DNA of 64,000 bases from Moringa oleifera (taxonomy: Eukaryota; Streptophyta; Magnoliopsida; Brassicales; Moringaceae), in assembly GCA_021397835.1 (NCBI GenBank), contig JAJFZO010000230.1, forward strand, positions 2,226,001 through 2,290,000. The letters run 5' to 3'. Both the position numbers and the translations under genes were made by a program. This document shows, piece after piece, positions 12,547-24,280 of this stretch; within the stretch, counting starts at the first letter, position 1, and each line of letters begins with the position of its first letter. The notes beneath the pieces are model-generated. The model did not search any database. It had not been told where the DNA came from and worked only from the letters and a program-made list of their open reading frames with translations.

Positions 12547-14840
12547 ATGATGAATGCTTTGGGCTTGTTTCTTGTTGTGAGTTCACTGGTGGCTGCAGGA
12601 GTTTTGTCACCGATCCCTGGGAAGCGCCAGGAAGATGTTGCAGTCAAAGAAGCCCATAGAGTCATAGTTGTTGAGTATGACCACGACGGCCAACACAACA
12701 CCAAGGTCTCAGTCTCATCATCACCAATTAAGGGGCAACAAGGAATATCTGAAAACACCAAGGAAATGGACCAAGAGTCCATATCTGTCCTTCCAAATCT
12801 TGGTCAAGGAATTTCACAACCAAAAAGCGATGGACAAATCCACACTCGTGGCGGAGAAATTGTTTATGATGCAGTTGGAAAGGGTACACGCAAGATTGCC
12901 AGTGCAATAGGAAAAGCCAACGAGCAGGTTGCAAGGGTCGCGCAAGAAGAGCTATCCCAGAAGAAAGAGATGGCACTTGGTGCCAAACACAAGGTCTCGG
13001 AGACAGTACGGGATGCTAAGGATGTTGTAGGTGATGTACTGGGCAACGTCAAGGAGAATCTGGCCAATAAAGCACACCATATTAGAGAGAGCACTCAAGA
13101 TTCTCTGGACAAAGCAACGGAGACGTTAGCTCAGAAAGCCCATGATGTCAAAGAAAAGACCGAGGCGTCCGTCGACAAAGCAAAAGAGACCGTGGAACAA
13201 AAATCTTATGACATCAGAGAAGGTACTAAAGAGTCTTTCAACAAAGCAAAAGAGACCGTGGCGCAAAAAACCGATGGTATCAAAGAAAATACCGAAGAAC
13301 TTGTTGACAAAGCAAAGGAAGCCGCGGCTCCGAAAGCCCATGATGTGAGAGAAAATACAAAGGAGTTTCTGGACAAGGAAAAAGAAACCGCAGCACAAAA
13401 GACCCATGCAACCAAAAGCGGAGCTTGGGAGACAGCAAAAGGAACCGTAAAAACTACCAAGGACACTGGCAAGACTCTGAGGGGCGACATAGTATCAAAC
13501 ATAACAAAGGGAATCGCGTATGCCGCAAAGAGTGTTAAAAGTGGTACACACAGGTCTACGGACGCTGTCAGGTACATGTGCTCAGCAGACTCGTTAAATT
13601 CACTGGTGAGTGTGGTCAATTTGCTGGGGTTGGCTGCAGCTTATGGCATGTGTGTGTGGGTTACATTTATTTCAAGCTATGTGTTGGCTGGGGCGCTGCC
13701 CGGAGGGCAGTTTGGCGTGGTGCAGAGCAAGATATACCCTGTTTATTTCAGAGCCATGAGTTCGAGTGTTGCAGCGGCTTTGTTGGGGCACCTGCTGGGG
13801 CAAGGAAGGAAATCGTTCACGAGCAAGGCAGAGATGTTTCAGGTCTATAATCTCTTGGCATCGTTGTTGATGCTTTTGGCCAATTCAGTCTTTTTGGAGC
13901 CTCGAGCCACTAAGGTATTAAGCTTACTTTCTACTTTTTTAAGTACTGCTTGCACATTCAATCAATGCAAGTCTTGCTTCTTTGTTAGTCGATGGAGTAA
14001 TGCTGTTATCCATAATAAAATAGAATATGATTAATCAACCATTGCGTCGCTTCCGTGTCATCTGCATGACACATGTCGATGTCTGTCTTTGAATTTGGTT
14101 ACAAGTGAAGAAGTGTGCTCGTTAGGTCCATTCCCTGAGAGTTCCCTTGCACATTTTACGGAGCCTGAATTACTACAGTTAGTTCAGTTTCTAGTTATTA
14201 TTCAATCTTTCTTTGGGAGCAAGTATTTTCAACTGTCACAGGGCAATGACACGTAAAGCTGTGTAAATGAAGACCATGTCTGCCTTGATTATTCATTAAT
14301 TACTTACCCGTCCCAATAATATTTATATATTCTGTTAATATAATTTTTTTTAATGTCCTTTTGTCTTAGATTTCATCTTTACCTTGTAGAGTCTCACGAA
14401 TTCAACTTGGTCTGTTTATACTATTTCAGATTTATCTGGTCAAGTTTGGGCTGACGTTGATACTGCATGTGCACATTTGCATTGCTTTTTGGCTTGACTT
14501 ACTTTCCTCCTCTCTCTTGGCCTGTGTGCAGGTGATGTTTGAAAGGATGAAGTTGGAGAAGGAAGAGGGCAGAGAAAGAGAAAGCTTTGTTCCTCAACCA
14601 AACAGGGAGGCTCAGTCGTCGTCGATGACTGATCATGAAGCCGAAACCGTATCCAGAGGTGCTCGTCCATTGCCAACCCCCAAAATCACAGAACAGGAGG
14701 CAGTTAGGTCACAGATTGGTAGGTTGAGCCGGACACTGAAGAGGTTGAATTCATATTCATCCTTCCTTAATATCTTGACCCTAATGGCTCTTACTTGGCA
14801 CCTTGTCTACCTAAGCCAACGCCTTCATATGACCTGTTGA
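12547..14840 (+). CDS. LEA-like protein with C-terminal TMEM205-like membrane domain
   Basis: The CDS is exon 1 12547-13914 joined to exon 2 14532-14840; the intron (13915-14531, 617 bp) has GT/AG ends and splits between codons. The product is 558 aa. Residues 1-20 form a hydrophobic N-terminal signal or anchor (MMNALGLFLVVSSLVAAGVL). Residues about 100-335 are hydrophilic, Lys/Glu/Ala-rich and LEA-like, with five consecutive 22-residue repeats at about 185-294 (pattern DKAKETVxQKxxDIRExTKE). Residues about 345 to the end resemble the TMEM205 family (DUF4149), with membrane helices near 352-381, in the stretch around YFRAMSSSVAAALLGHLLG, before LEPRATK|VMFERM at the junction, and near the C-terminus (LNILTLMALTWHLVYLSQRL). 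This matches the Arabidopsis At1g72100/At1g22600 type of LEA-domain protein. The role is probably membrane or endomembrane protection during desiccation or seed maturation, which is inference. Unspliced reading past 13914 gives an artefactual tail. No start upstream of 12547 competes. Confidence 0.9.
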
Positions 14841-15501
14841 ACTAAGGGGACTTGGAAGGTGGGGGTCACGTCTACTTGAGGACTGTCATAGCTACTTGGT
14901 AGTTATCCTGTAGATAAAGCATAGTTAGTGTAACAAAAGCAGCATTTTCAATCTCATGTAACTTCATATATGAAGTGTTAAATTATGAGTTCGCTGTCTT
15001 ATTATGAGTTCACTGTCTTCTTCATGCAGGGGAACCTTCTTGCCCACTTGATCCATATTATCAGAAAATATCCCATATATAGTTCTGCTTATAACAAAAT
15101 CCCCATGAGGATGAGCCCTAACTAGTCTGAATTGGATTAAGCTTCTTCTTCGATCTAACAACACAGAATAAGCTAGCTAATTGTTGCTGCTACAAGATGA
15201 TAGAAATCAAAAACTAACCCACTTGGAATGTCGACGCTTTTTCATGTGAAGCTTGAGCTAAAATCTTCATTACCGAAAAATTGACAATAGGGAATAGAAA
15301 CCGGACTCAAAAATTTGGGGTCTAAAATTAACCAAAATGTGTTAAATAAATTAAGAGAAAGCAATAGTGAACAGTATAACATCAAGTAAGTGGTGTGGTT
15401 TGAACTGTTAACTCAATAAATGGAGGCAAATGTTTCAAGAAAATGCATATAGATCAATTAGAATAAGGAAACGATGTAATTGACATTCATATGTAAGACG
15501 T
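14841..15501 (+). other. 3' flank of the LEA-type gene
   Basis: Probable 3' UTR and intergenic sequence. A 20-bp tandem duplication of 'ttatgagttcrctgtctt' lies at about 14983-15020. No clear AATAAA sits close to the stop. The minus-strand ORF at 14964-15164 has no recognisable homology. Confidence 0.4.
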
Positions 15502-17891
15502 TATTACAAAAGAAAATCAGCAGTAGCCACAGAAAAATTCATAAAAAAATTTTTAAAATCTTTTGTTAAATTATTTAGCAATATATTAATAATAAAAAAA
15601 TTCATAATTAAAATATTGATTGCAAAAAAGTTTAGTGATAAATTTTTATATGCTGTTAAAATGGTATCTGATTAGATCAATAGTTAAATTAGTGATCAAT
15701 TACATCTATCATCACGAAATGGTAAATTAATAACTAATTTAAAAACTTTAGCAACTAATTAACAATACACTTATCTATTACTAGATTAAAGTTTGACAAT
15801 AAATTAAATCTGAATATAAATTTCAGTGACAAATATTTTTTGCTGCTAAAGTTTAAAATTTAATCTTTCATTAAATTGATATAATTTTTAAAAACTAAAA
15901 TTATTTTGTATTTTAGACAATGAACGAGAGTAAATTGAAATTGAATATACTCAACAAAAAAAGATAAATAATACATAATATTGTCCTATTCTCATCAAAC
16001 ACAATGTATACAAGTGAAAATGAATCTAACTATCGAAAGAGCCATTACGTAGTGCTGGAGGTGCCCTTCAAGAACAAAGCCTCTATCTTGCGAATACACT
16101 TATTCATGTAAGCATCTCGTTGTAAGCGCTTCTGCAACTTGGTTTCAAATCATAGGCGATCTTGCTCCTTTGCCCTATGCTTCTTCTTTAAACACCTTTC
16201 CATAGTCTTGTATTTCAATTCTATGAACTCATTTGCATTATTCTCTTTTTGTAAGCGTTATTGCAACTCAATCTCAAATAAGCGATCTTACTCTTTTGAC
16301 CTTCATCCTTCATTGCTTCTTCATAGTCTTGCGCTTCAACTCTATGCATTCTTGCATTGTCTTCATTTGATAGTACATATCCTGTATAGCTACATCATCG
16401 ATAGAATGTCTACTACTAGAGCTATTGCCTAAATACCATGATCGAGCTTGGGAGCTAAGTCCATACATCCAACACTTTTTCTCTCCATTTATTACCTTAG
16501 CTTAGTATCGTTTATCTGAAGAGTGTCCAAAGATCTCTCTTATGGCTGGAAAGCCAAGGCAACAAACTCTTCAAAGCGTTTCTATAATAAAGCATTTCAT
16601 TAACTAATTCGTTACCCAAATTTAATGACAAAATAAGAAATTACATAATTATGATTATTTATTAATTTTTTTTAAAATAAACTTATATTTACTTGTCTAG
16701 CATGCTTATCGACGAACTCATTAGTGTTGAACTTTTTAATGTGAATCCGTTTGGAAAAGATCTATAGGAGTTGGTTGTGCGTAAAAAAAAATGGGGGCAT
16801 AATTAATAAATGATCATACAGTTATCATTTATATTTATGTAAGTAATTTAAATTTGTATATACCAACAATCAAAAATGGTTTCATAATACTTAGTACAGG
16901 TCCACTTGTCTCGCTCCACTGATTTTGGGATATGGTCTTATGGTTTTGCCTGAACTTTCGCTAGTTTCATTTTGTCTGTCATTGCTTGCATGTACTATTT
17001 GGGACAATTGAAGCTTACTTCTTATTTTGTGGGTGCATGCATATATTAAATCAATTTGCAACTTTAGTCTCTTGCGCGACTTTCACTACACCATCTGAGT
17101 CTTATCCCATGTGAAATATTTTTGCAATAAAAATAAATGATTAGTCAATGCGTAAAATGTAACATAATTTTTTTTAGTAAATAATTATACGTACCTTAAA
17201 TTCTTCAAAGTAAAAAATCTTTAATTTATTGAGAATATGTCATCCATGTGTATTTAGATAACTCAACCTTTTTTTGGGAGATGTTATAAATCTTCGTAAA
17301 GCATTTATATGAAGGCTCAATCCCATCAAATAAGAAAATAAATAAGTCATAAAAAATATTAAGAAACTTATAAAGATAATGACACAAGTACTACAAACAT
17401 TAATTATGAATATTATATGTCATGGCTGCATAAATTTGCTATCTATATGTAGCAATCTACCTGAGCTTGACATCCCACTAACAGCGAAGTCAAAAGAGAT
17501 TAAAGTAAAGAAGATGAGCCAATTTAATGATATAGATGCTCCATATGGAGATGATGCAATAATGTCCTCTTCCTCATTTTAGGGATTTAGCAATGGAGAT
17601 ACTGATCATGCATCTCTTCCTTTGAAGCACTCGACTATGCCTTTGGAGTCATCTTATCTCTCTCTACCTCTTATATAATCATGTTGATAAAATTAATAAG
17701 CTTAAGTTAGTATGGGAGACAATTTTTTATAAAAAAAAAAAATTTGATAAAGCATCACTTGAAAATTGAACTAAAACCCGTTAAAACAAATGATAAAACA
17801 CAATAACAAGATCAACACACACTTTACAAAATGAATCACTTACAATAATAACTTAAATAATTCAGTCAATAGTTACAAAATACTCAAACTG

Positions 17892-17923
<32 letters not shown>

Positions 17924-20648
17924 TTCAAACATGATATTAAAAAAAATTAATCATTAATCATTATCTTTCGGTCTTTCTCTTCCTCTTCATCTTCATCTTC
18001 ATCTTCGTCTTCCACTTCCTAACTCTTTCTTAGTAGAATAATTTTTAGAATTTATCTCATTTGATCTTTTTTCTTCATCATTAATATCTATCAATGTTTC
18101 ACTTAAAAAAGACAAGATGATCATCAGTGTCATTCTTAATTTGATGGAGACCTATCTCATCATCTTGAAGAGGGGCATCTTGGGTTGATTTACAAGTGAA
18201 ACTAGAGTTTGAAAGTTCTATAATAAACTTGATCTTTATTTTACAAATAACGCATCAATCATGCTTATCGCACCTTAAACTTGGATAAGGAAAGTAATAA
18301 AGTTGAGCTGCTTGCAAAGCCAAAACAAATAACTCATACTTATATAGCCTCTTTATGTGGTTGGCATCCATTAAATTACATGATCTATGTATTTTGGAGC
18401 CCATATTCAATGTTGGATCAAACCACTCATAGTTAAACAAAATGATTCTCTTGATTGCTAATGCAGGGTATTTTAATTAAACACCTCTATTAATATACCA
18501 AAATAGTTGCTTTCATTTACGTCATAGTTAGATCTTTCAATTCAAATTCTATTATTCATTGTAGTTCTTATGTTGATAGACCTTAAAGAATTTTTCACAA
18601 CATTCTTGATAAAATTATTATCAACAAAGTTTATTGAGTTATGCGCTTATAAATATTAAAAATAAATCATTTGACCACATTTATCAAAAATGATTTAACC
18701 AATAAAGGTTTAGATTACAAGTACACACATGTTGGTTGAACCAACTTTAAAATTGAAGCTCTAAATGAGTGTCAACCTCATGAATAGTCATGCGCAGACA
18801 ATGTTCACATAATTAAGAAATAAAAATCCTATAAATCATTAGTTTAAAAAAGATGATACTTGCTAAGAAAGATTTTTGTGTGCGAATCGATAAGTAAAAT
18901 GCTATAATTAAGTTGTGAAATGCATGCTCTATAAATGATAACATCTCTAGGCAATTCAATAAAACTTATGTATAAGTGGCTTGATATTCATCCTCTCTTA
19001 AATATCTTGATTTTTCTTTTCAAATGCACAATAAAGTTATTTAAATATCAAGAGATTCCCTCCGTGCTCTTTCAACTCATTATCATCAGTATCATTCCAT
19101 AGCACTTTTCATTATCGTGTATTAGTATGTGGCTCGAAGTAGTATGAGTTAAACATCGATCTTTCTTTAACCAAATACATATTACATGTTGAGCCTTCCA
19201 TTTTCACTTTATTCTTAACATTTCTTTTTAACTTCCATAAGTACTTATAAGGATAATTGAGAATGATTAAATAATTAAATGATTGAAATAACAAAATAAT
19301 TACATGAAAGAACAATTAGGACCTTTCAAATGGACACATCTATCGATATTGCACTATATTGGCTACCTTTGCTTTATGGTCCAAGTTCATTGGAAGATGT
19401 TCCCTCAAATCAAAGAAGCTTGATAGAATTATATGCTCGATTTTATGTAGAATTATAAGGATCTCATTCTTAAGCTATCTTATATCTTCAACTTGAATAG
19501 TAGTTGATGTAATGTCTTTGAGAAAAGTATTCAACTTTTGTAGTGTTCACTGCACATTTATAGGCAATAACTCATGGAATGCGATGATTAGTAATCATTG
19601 TACAAAAACATAACAGTCATAACTTTTCATCCTAAACATTTTTTGTTTCCTCATGTTTACATACTTGGCCATGTTTGATGCATATCCATTAGGAAATCTT
19701 AAATTCTTTACCCACTCACACAATGCTTCTTTACTTGCTTTATCAAGTGTGTAACAAGTTTTAAGGTATTTTTCAGTTGTCGCATTCCTTACTAACTTAG
19801 GTCGTCTACAAAATATCTTCTAGTTTTTTTCTAGATTTTACATTATTTTTTATCTTTTTTTTCATATTTAAGACCATGTTGAACACATTATTAAATATGT
19901 ATTTTTTTAATGTGCATCACATAAAGGATGTATCATATTAAGTTAGTGTGCTAAGAAGGTAGATCCTAAAATATGCTTCATTTCTTTTCAACCACTTATC
20001 TTGCAAATAAGACCATTTCTTATCATATCCAACTTCTGTAATCTTTCTCGGTCTAATTGATCTATATCATGTAGCAAACCCTATCTAAATTTTACAATAA
20101 GAGCTACTCTTGTCACCATTTTATTCTTAATGAATGCAGTTTTATTGAACATTCTCTACAGTAAGGACAAATCATTCTTCTTAATGCACTCCAGCTGGAC
20201 AACATCGAATAAGCAGGGAAGTTACTACTGATCCACATCAGTGCAGCTCTTATGAAGAAATTTTGTTTTCAAAATACATCATATGTGAGTACCCTAATCT
20301 CTCGTAAAATTTATAACTCTATTATCAAAGGCTACAAGTAGATGTCTAACTTACCTTTTGGATTCATCAAGCTAGGAATGATTATAATTAGGAACACTCC
20401 CCTCTTTATGCATATTCAAGGGAGTGAGCTATATGGTGTTACTATTATGGACCATGAAGAATATTATTGTCCAAACTGATCAAATATTTGAAATCCATCA
20501 GTGCTTAAACTTAATCTGATGTTTTTATATTCAGCAATAAAAGATAGATGAGATTAAATAAAATGCATCCAAGGGAAAGAGTTAGAGCAATGACACATGA
20601 CGCCATCTTTAACTCTGTGTTTTACATGCCATCTCATGTTCTTGGTGT
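15502..20648 (-). mobile_element. CACTA (En/Spm) transposon remnant, truncated
   Basis: The left terminus at 15502 reads TATTACAAAAGAAAATCAGC, a decayed form of the CACTACAAGAAA end of plant CACTA elements. It is followed by about 350 bp of subterminal words such as 'ttagcaac.aattaa' and 'tagtgataaat'. The body carries minus-strand TNP2 transposase sequence at about 18.2-20.65 kb. The acidic codon run near 17985-18015 (minus-strand Asp/Glu-rich) and the charged minus-strand reading at 16.02-16.45 kb may be the C-terminal parts. The right end is missing: similarity to TNP2 stops at about 20645 where a gypsy LTR begins (20649). It is defective, with stops throughout. Confidence 0.7.
18200..20645 (-). 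pseudogene. TNP2-like CACTA transposase with DUF4218 and DUF4216 parts
   Basis: Read on the minus strand from 20645 downwards. The start resembles Transposase_21/TNP2: a WHVKHRVKDGVM stretch, then LSLSTDGFQIFDQFGQ and YSSWSIIVTPYSSLP (about 20430-20520). A RMKSYDCYVFVQ box lies near 19600-19640, the TNP2 'MKSHDCHVFMQ' motif. A DUF4218-like piece is at about 19130-19240 (LWKLKRNVKNKVKMEGST), and a DUF4216-like piece at 18255-18440 (EWFDPTLNMGSKIHRSCNL, then LYYFPYPSLRCDK). Domain order matches intact CACTA transposases. In-frame stops and frameshifts break it, so no active transposase is expected. Its 5' end has been lost to the gypsy insertion. Confidence 0.8.
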
Positions 20649-22650
20649 AGACACCTAATTTTAGCTTTAACACTTGAATTAGAAAAGGCCCAAAAAGTCA
20701 TGTTTATACCTCGATGTAAGTTTAAGAGTAGATTGATAAGTGTACCCTAATGTCAGATTGAGAACGCTTTAATGAGCACACTATAATGACAGGAACAGAT
20801 CGATGAGCAAGCCTTGAGGTAAGCTCAAGAGTAAAATGATAAACATACCATGATATCAGGGTTGGAGTAGATTTAATATGCATACTTTAATGACAAATCA
20901 AGAGTTAATTGTTGAGCATACCCCAATGTAATTAACTTTCAGATTCTAGATGTAACAGGCAAGTTATCTTGACACTGATCATAAATCAATAAAACAATAG
21001 TAAATTGATAACTGATCAATAAAAAAATAGTAAATTGATGACAGATTGATAAAATTATAATAAAATAATAAAACTGATGCCATATTAAAGAGATAATAAG
21101 TGAGCCTAGTGACAAATTAGCATAAGAAGAATTCTAACAATATTTTATATGTAAGACAATGGACTCGATCTCTCATCAAAGTCAAATTGTTTCTCAATGT
21201 ACATCTATAGTTCAACCTCATTTCACATTAGGTTCTAAGTGAGATGACAAGATCAAATTCCAATTGTTATCTCACATCAAGTTGCAAATGTAGTCCCAAT
21301 GTTACATCAAACTCCAAATACATTCTCATGTCGGGATTTAATAGCCATAAGCGTATTGATAATCTTTTGTTACAAGACTTGAAGACTGGTAGTGATTGAT
21401 GATGATCTCACATAGAGTTTCAGAAAATGGATGCTATTGATGGTCTCACTATAGATAGGACTCGAATATTGATCTAAATTAGATGTAACTTAACCCTCAA
21501 TGAGATTGACCCCGAACTTACGTAGGGTTTCAAGTGTACAGTTGCTGAAAGACTCAAAAACTGGTGATAATCATGGGAAGATGGTGGAAAACTCCTGACA
21601 AAATATGCACAGAGCATGCATTTTAGCTAGAAGAGACTATCCAGCATTGTGGTCCCTTCCCTCTTGTAACCAACTTTTAAATTTCTGGTGGACTTTGGTA
21701 TCTTTTTTCTTCTATAAATAGATCCACTCTCTTTCTCCTTTTCATTTTTTTTTTTTGCAATTTTTACACCTTTTTTTTTTCTTAAGAGAGTATCTACATT
21801 TTAAGATCTCCACATCCTTGCAAATCTTTCTTTAGAAAAAACTTCTGAGAGTATTTGTTAGCAGTTTAGTAGAAAAATACCTTACAAATTATACTAAAGA
21901 TATTGTCCATTTTATATTTATTTCACAAAGATGAATAAAACAATGTTTGTTTTTGCTAATTCTTTTATGTTGATTACTGTTTATCACATTCAAGATTTTA
22001 AATTCCATGATACGTTTCATAATTCCCTAAAATTATTTCTGAGAAAAGAATGTGATGAAGTTTATTTTCTAATCTATAAACTAAAACATATTTACTTTTC
22101 TAATATTGAAGATCCTGTATCAAGTAGAATTAAATTCTTACATAAAACTGCACAATAAATTTATTTAGAGATTTATCATATTTTGATTAGGTCTAATTGG
22201 TTTTCTCTTAAAAATTTTTGAGGTTAAACAAATGTTAATCTTACCTTGTTTATATATATTATATATGTACTATGTTTATTTATCATATTTTGGGATCAAT
22301 ACCAAATTATTAGAATTCAAAGACATGAGATCATCTTATTTAAGTGTTACCAATTCTTGGGCATTTGTAGGAATGCTAATCCTTCTTCATATGTAACTGA
22401 CTCTCAATCCTAGATCTCTAGTAAAGCTGACCATTGCAAATTTCTCAAATAGAGTACACCTTTTCTTTTTTCAAAAGAAAAAATAGTTTTTGAATAAAAT
22501 TGATGGTCAATCTACAATAGAAAAGATTAGTGGTAGCTCTTTGTTTATTTATCAAAAGAATTTCTAAACTCCAAAAGAATTTTCTCATGATCGAGCTTTC
22601 ATACCAAGAAAAAAAATCGATTATGACACCTAGTGACTATACTAGAGATA
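20649..22650 (+). repeat. 5' LTR and leader of the gypsy element
   Basis: Begins TGTAGACACC. A promoter-like TATAAATAG is at about 21712-21720, followed by a pyrimidine-rich run, as expected of U3/R. The last 450 bp align with copies at 430-880 and 2160-2720, ending in the block with 'agattagtggtagc'. Loose 'gattgatgatgatctcaca' repetition at 21390-21480 matches 1400-1500. The LTR-leader boundary is not certain. The ORF at 21931-22158 lies in this block without known homology. Confidence 0.5.
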
Positions 22651-23539
22651 TTTCATTAGAAAGTCAAGCCAAACTTAAATAGGATTGACCTCATCATTTG
22701 AAATTTTAATTTAGTTTTAATCCTGATCTATTTTGTACTCGATCTACGATCGAAAAAGGTCTCTTTGTCTTGCTATTCTAAATCTTTGTAGTTAAATCTG
22801 ACTATACCTTATTTAAGGACAAAAATATTAACATTTTGCTATGTATATTTGTTATTTATTTTTATCTCGTAATAAAAACTTCACACAATCACTTTCATGC
22901 GTATGCATTAAGCTAAACTCGAGCTCAGCCTTTTATGGCATATACTTCATTTTAAGAGGGATGAAGCAAGGCATGCATTCGAAAAATCACTTAATCTATG
23001 TGCATATCGTGCACCTTATCCTACTTAAGTCTTATGTTGTGAGTTAGTAACACTCTTGAGATATTTTTTGAAGTTTGCATTTGTGATATTAATGATTGAA
23101 AGTTTAGGAAGATCGAAAGCCTAAAGTTTTTTTAAAACCCAAAGCACATATATCAGGTCAAAGCCTTGCATATAAACAAAGCCATATGTCAGCCTTATTA
23201 GGATTTAACAACCTTATTAAGCCACAAACGTAGCAAAATGTAGGAATATGGAAGTGTTGCTTATAATCCTTAACATGGTCTTGTTCATGCTTTACAAAAT
23301 CGAGAATTGAACATTGAATATCATCATAAAAGTGAAAAAAACAATTTTGTTTTGGATTTAAGAATCAAAATGAGTAGATTGGAGGATCGGACTAGTCTGA
23401 TATCCAGTAAAGAAACGTAACAATGGGCAAAACCTTTGAAGTTGAAATATGGAGATAAATTGAAGCATCCTTTTCCTTATCAAACATCTTTTAAAGTGAT
23501 TTTACTATCTTAAAAAAAGCTTGTGGTTAGGTTAGCCTA

Positions 23540-24280
23540 TCTAAAAAAGAAGAATTCGAGAAGATATATGGATAGATTAGGGAGTTAATTTTTGTACAAA
23601 TTAATGAATCTTTGATAAGAGCAATAGTCCATTTTTGGGATCCAACATATAAGGTCTTCAAATTTAGAGAAGTTAATCTCACACCAACCCTGGAGGAATA
23701 TATGTCCTTATTAGGGATTAGATCATTCAAGCCTCGTAAGACTTATAATGCAAAAAGTATTGTAGTCTAATAAATGAAATGATTTGTTAAGGATGTGCAA
23801 ACCTCTAAAAATGAGCTGATAAGGGAAATCAAAAGAAAAGGGTATGAATACTACCTAAGGAAAGATTAGATACTAGGTTTGCTGTAAAAACATAGTGATA
23901 ATCAAATGAGTTGCTTATTTTGGCTAATCTGATATATGGTTCAGTGATTAGCCAAAAGTAACTAATTATGTTGATTTAGTTATATTGGATATTGTAAAAA
24001 TGATCGAGCAAGGAGTAGACCCAATCCCAATTATCCTTGCTGAGAACTTGAGGTCTTTATCTTATTTAAGATCTCACAAAGAGAAAAAATTCATGGAAAG
24101 TGTTTTAATATATATGGTTAAAGAGCCATTTATCAAAAATAAGAAGAATTTGAGAGACAATTTTCACTGTAACCCAATCAAAAGCTTTTGTGAAAACAAT
24201 TATTTTAAAAGCCAAGTATTATCGAAATGGTTCTTGGTGCTTTATACTTTAAAAGAAATAAATATCAAGTGAATGGTGCC
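23540..24280 (+). pseudogene. Plant-mobile-domain-like ORF of the gypsy element
   Basis: Plus-strand reading with stops and shifts. About 23628-23730 gives FWDPTYKVFKFREVNLTPTL and then EEYMSLLGIRSF, the signature of the plant mobile domain (PMD, aminotransferase-like) seen in genes such as MAIL1 and in Tat/Ogre-like retroelements. The continuation at 23985-24272 has QGVDPIPIILAENLRSL, matching the retroelement version. It is broken, so not a functional PMD gene. Its position between LTR/leader and gag supports the transposon origin. Confidence 0.65.

Noticed and set aside
12728..13619. Several minus-strand and alternate-frame ORFs of 76-137 codons over the LEA-type exon
   Set aside because: They are shadows of the Lys/Glu-rich repeat coding frame: the 66-bp repeat makes other frames open and hydrophobic-looking. 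The spliced plus-strand frame has clear homology.
13915..14034. Read-through of exon 1 of the LEA-type gene to the stop at 14034
   Set aside because: The reading after ATK at 13914 loses homology, a GT donor sits at the junction, and exon 2 restores the TMEM205-type sequence.
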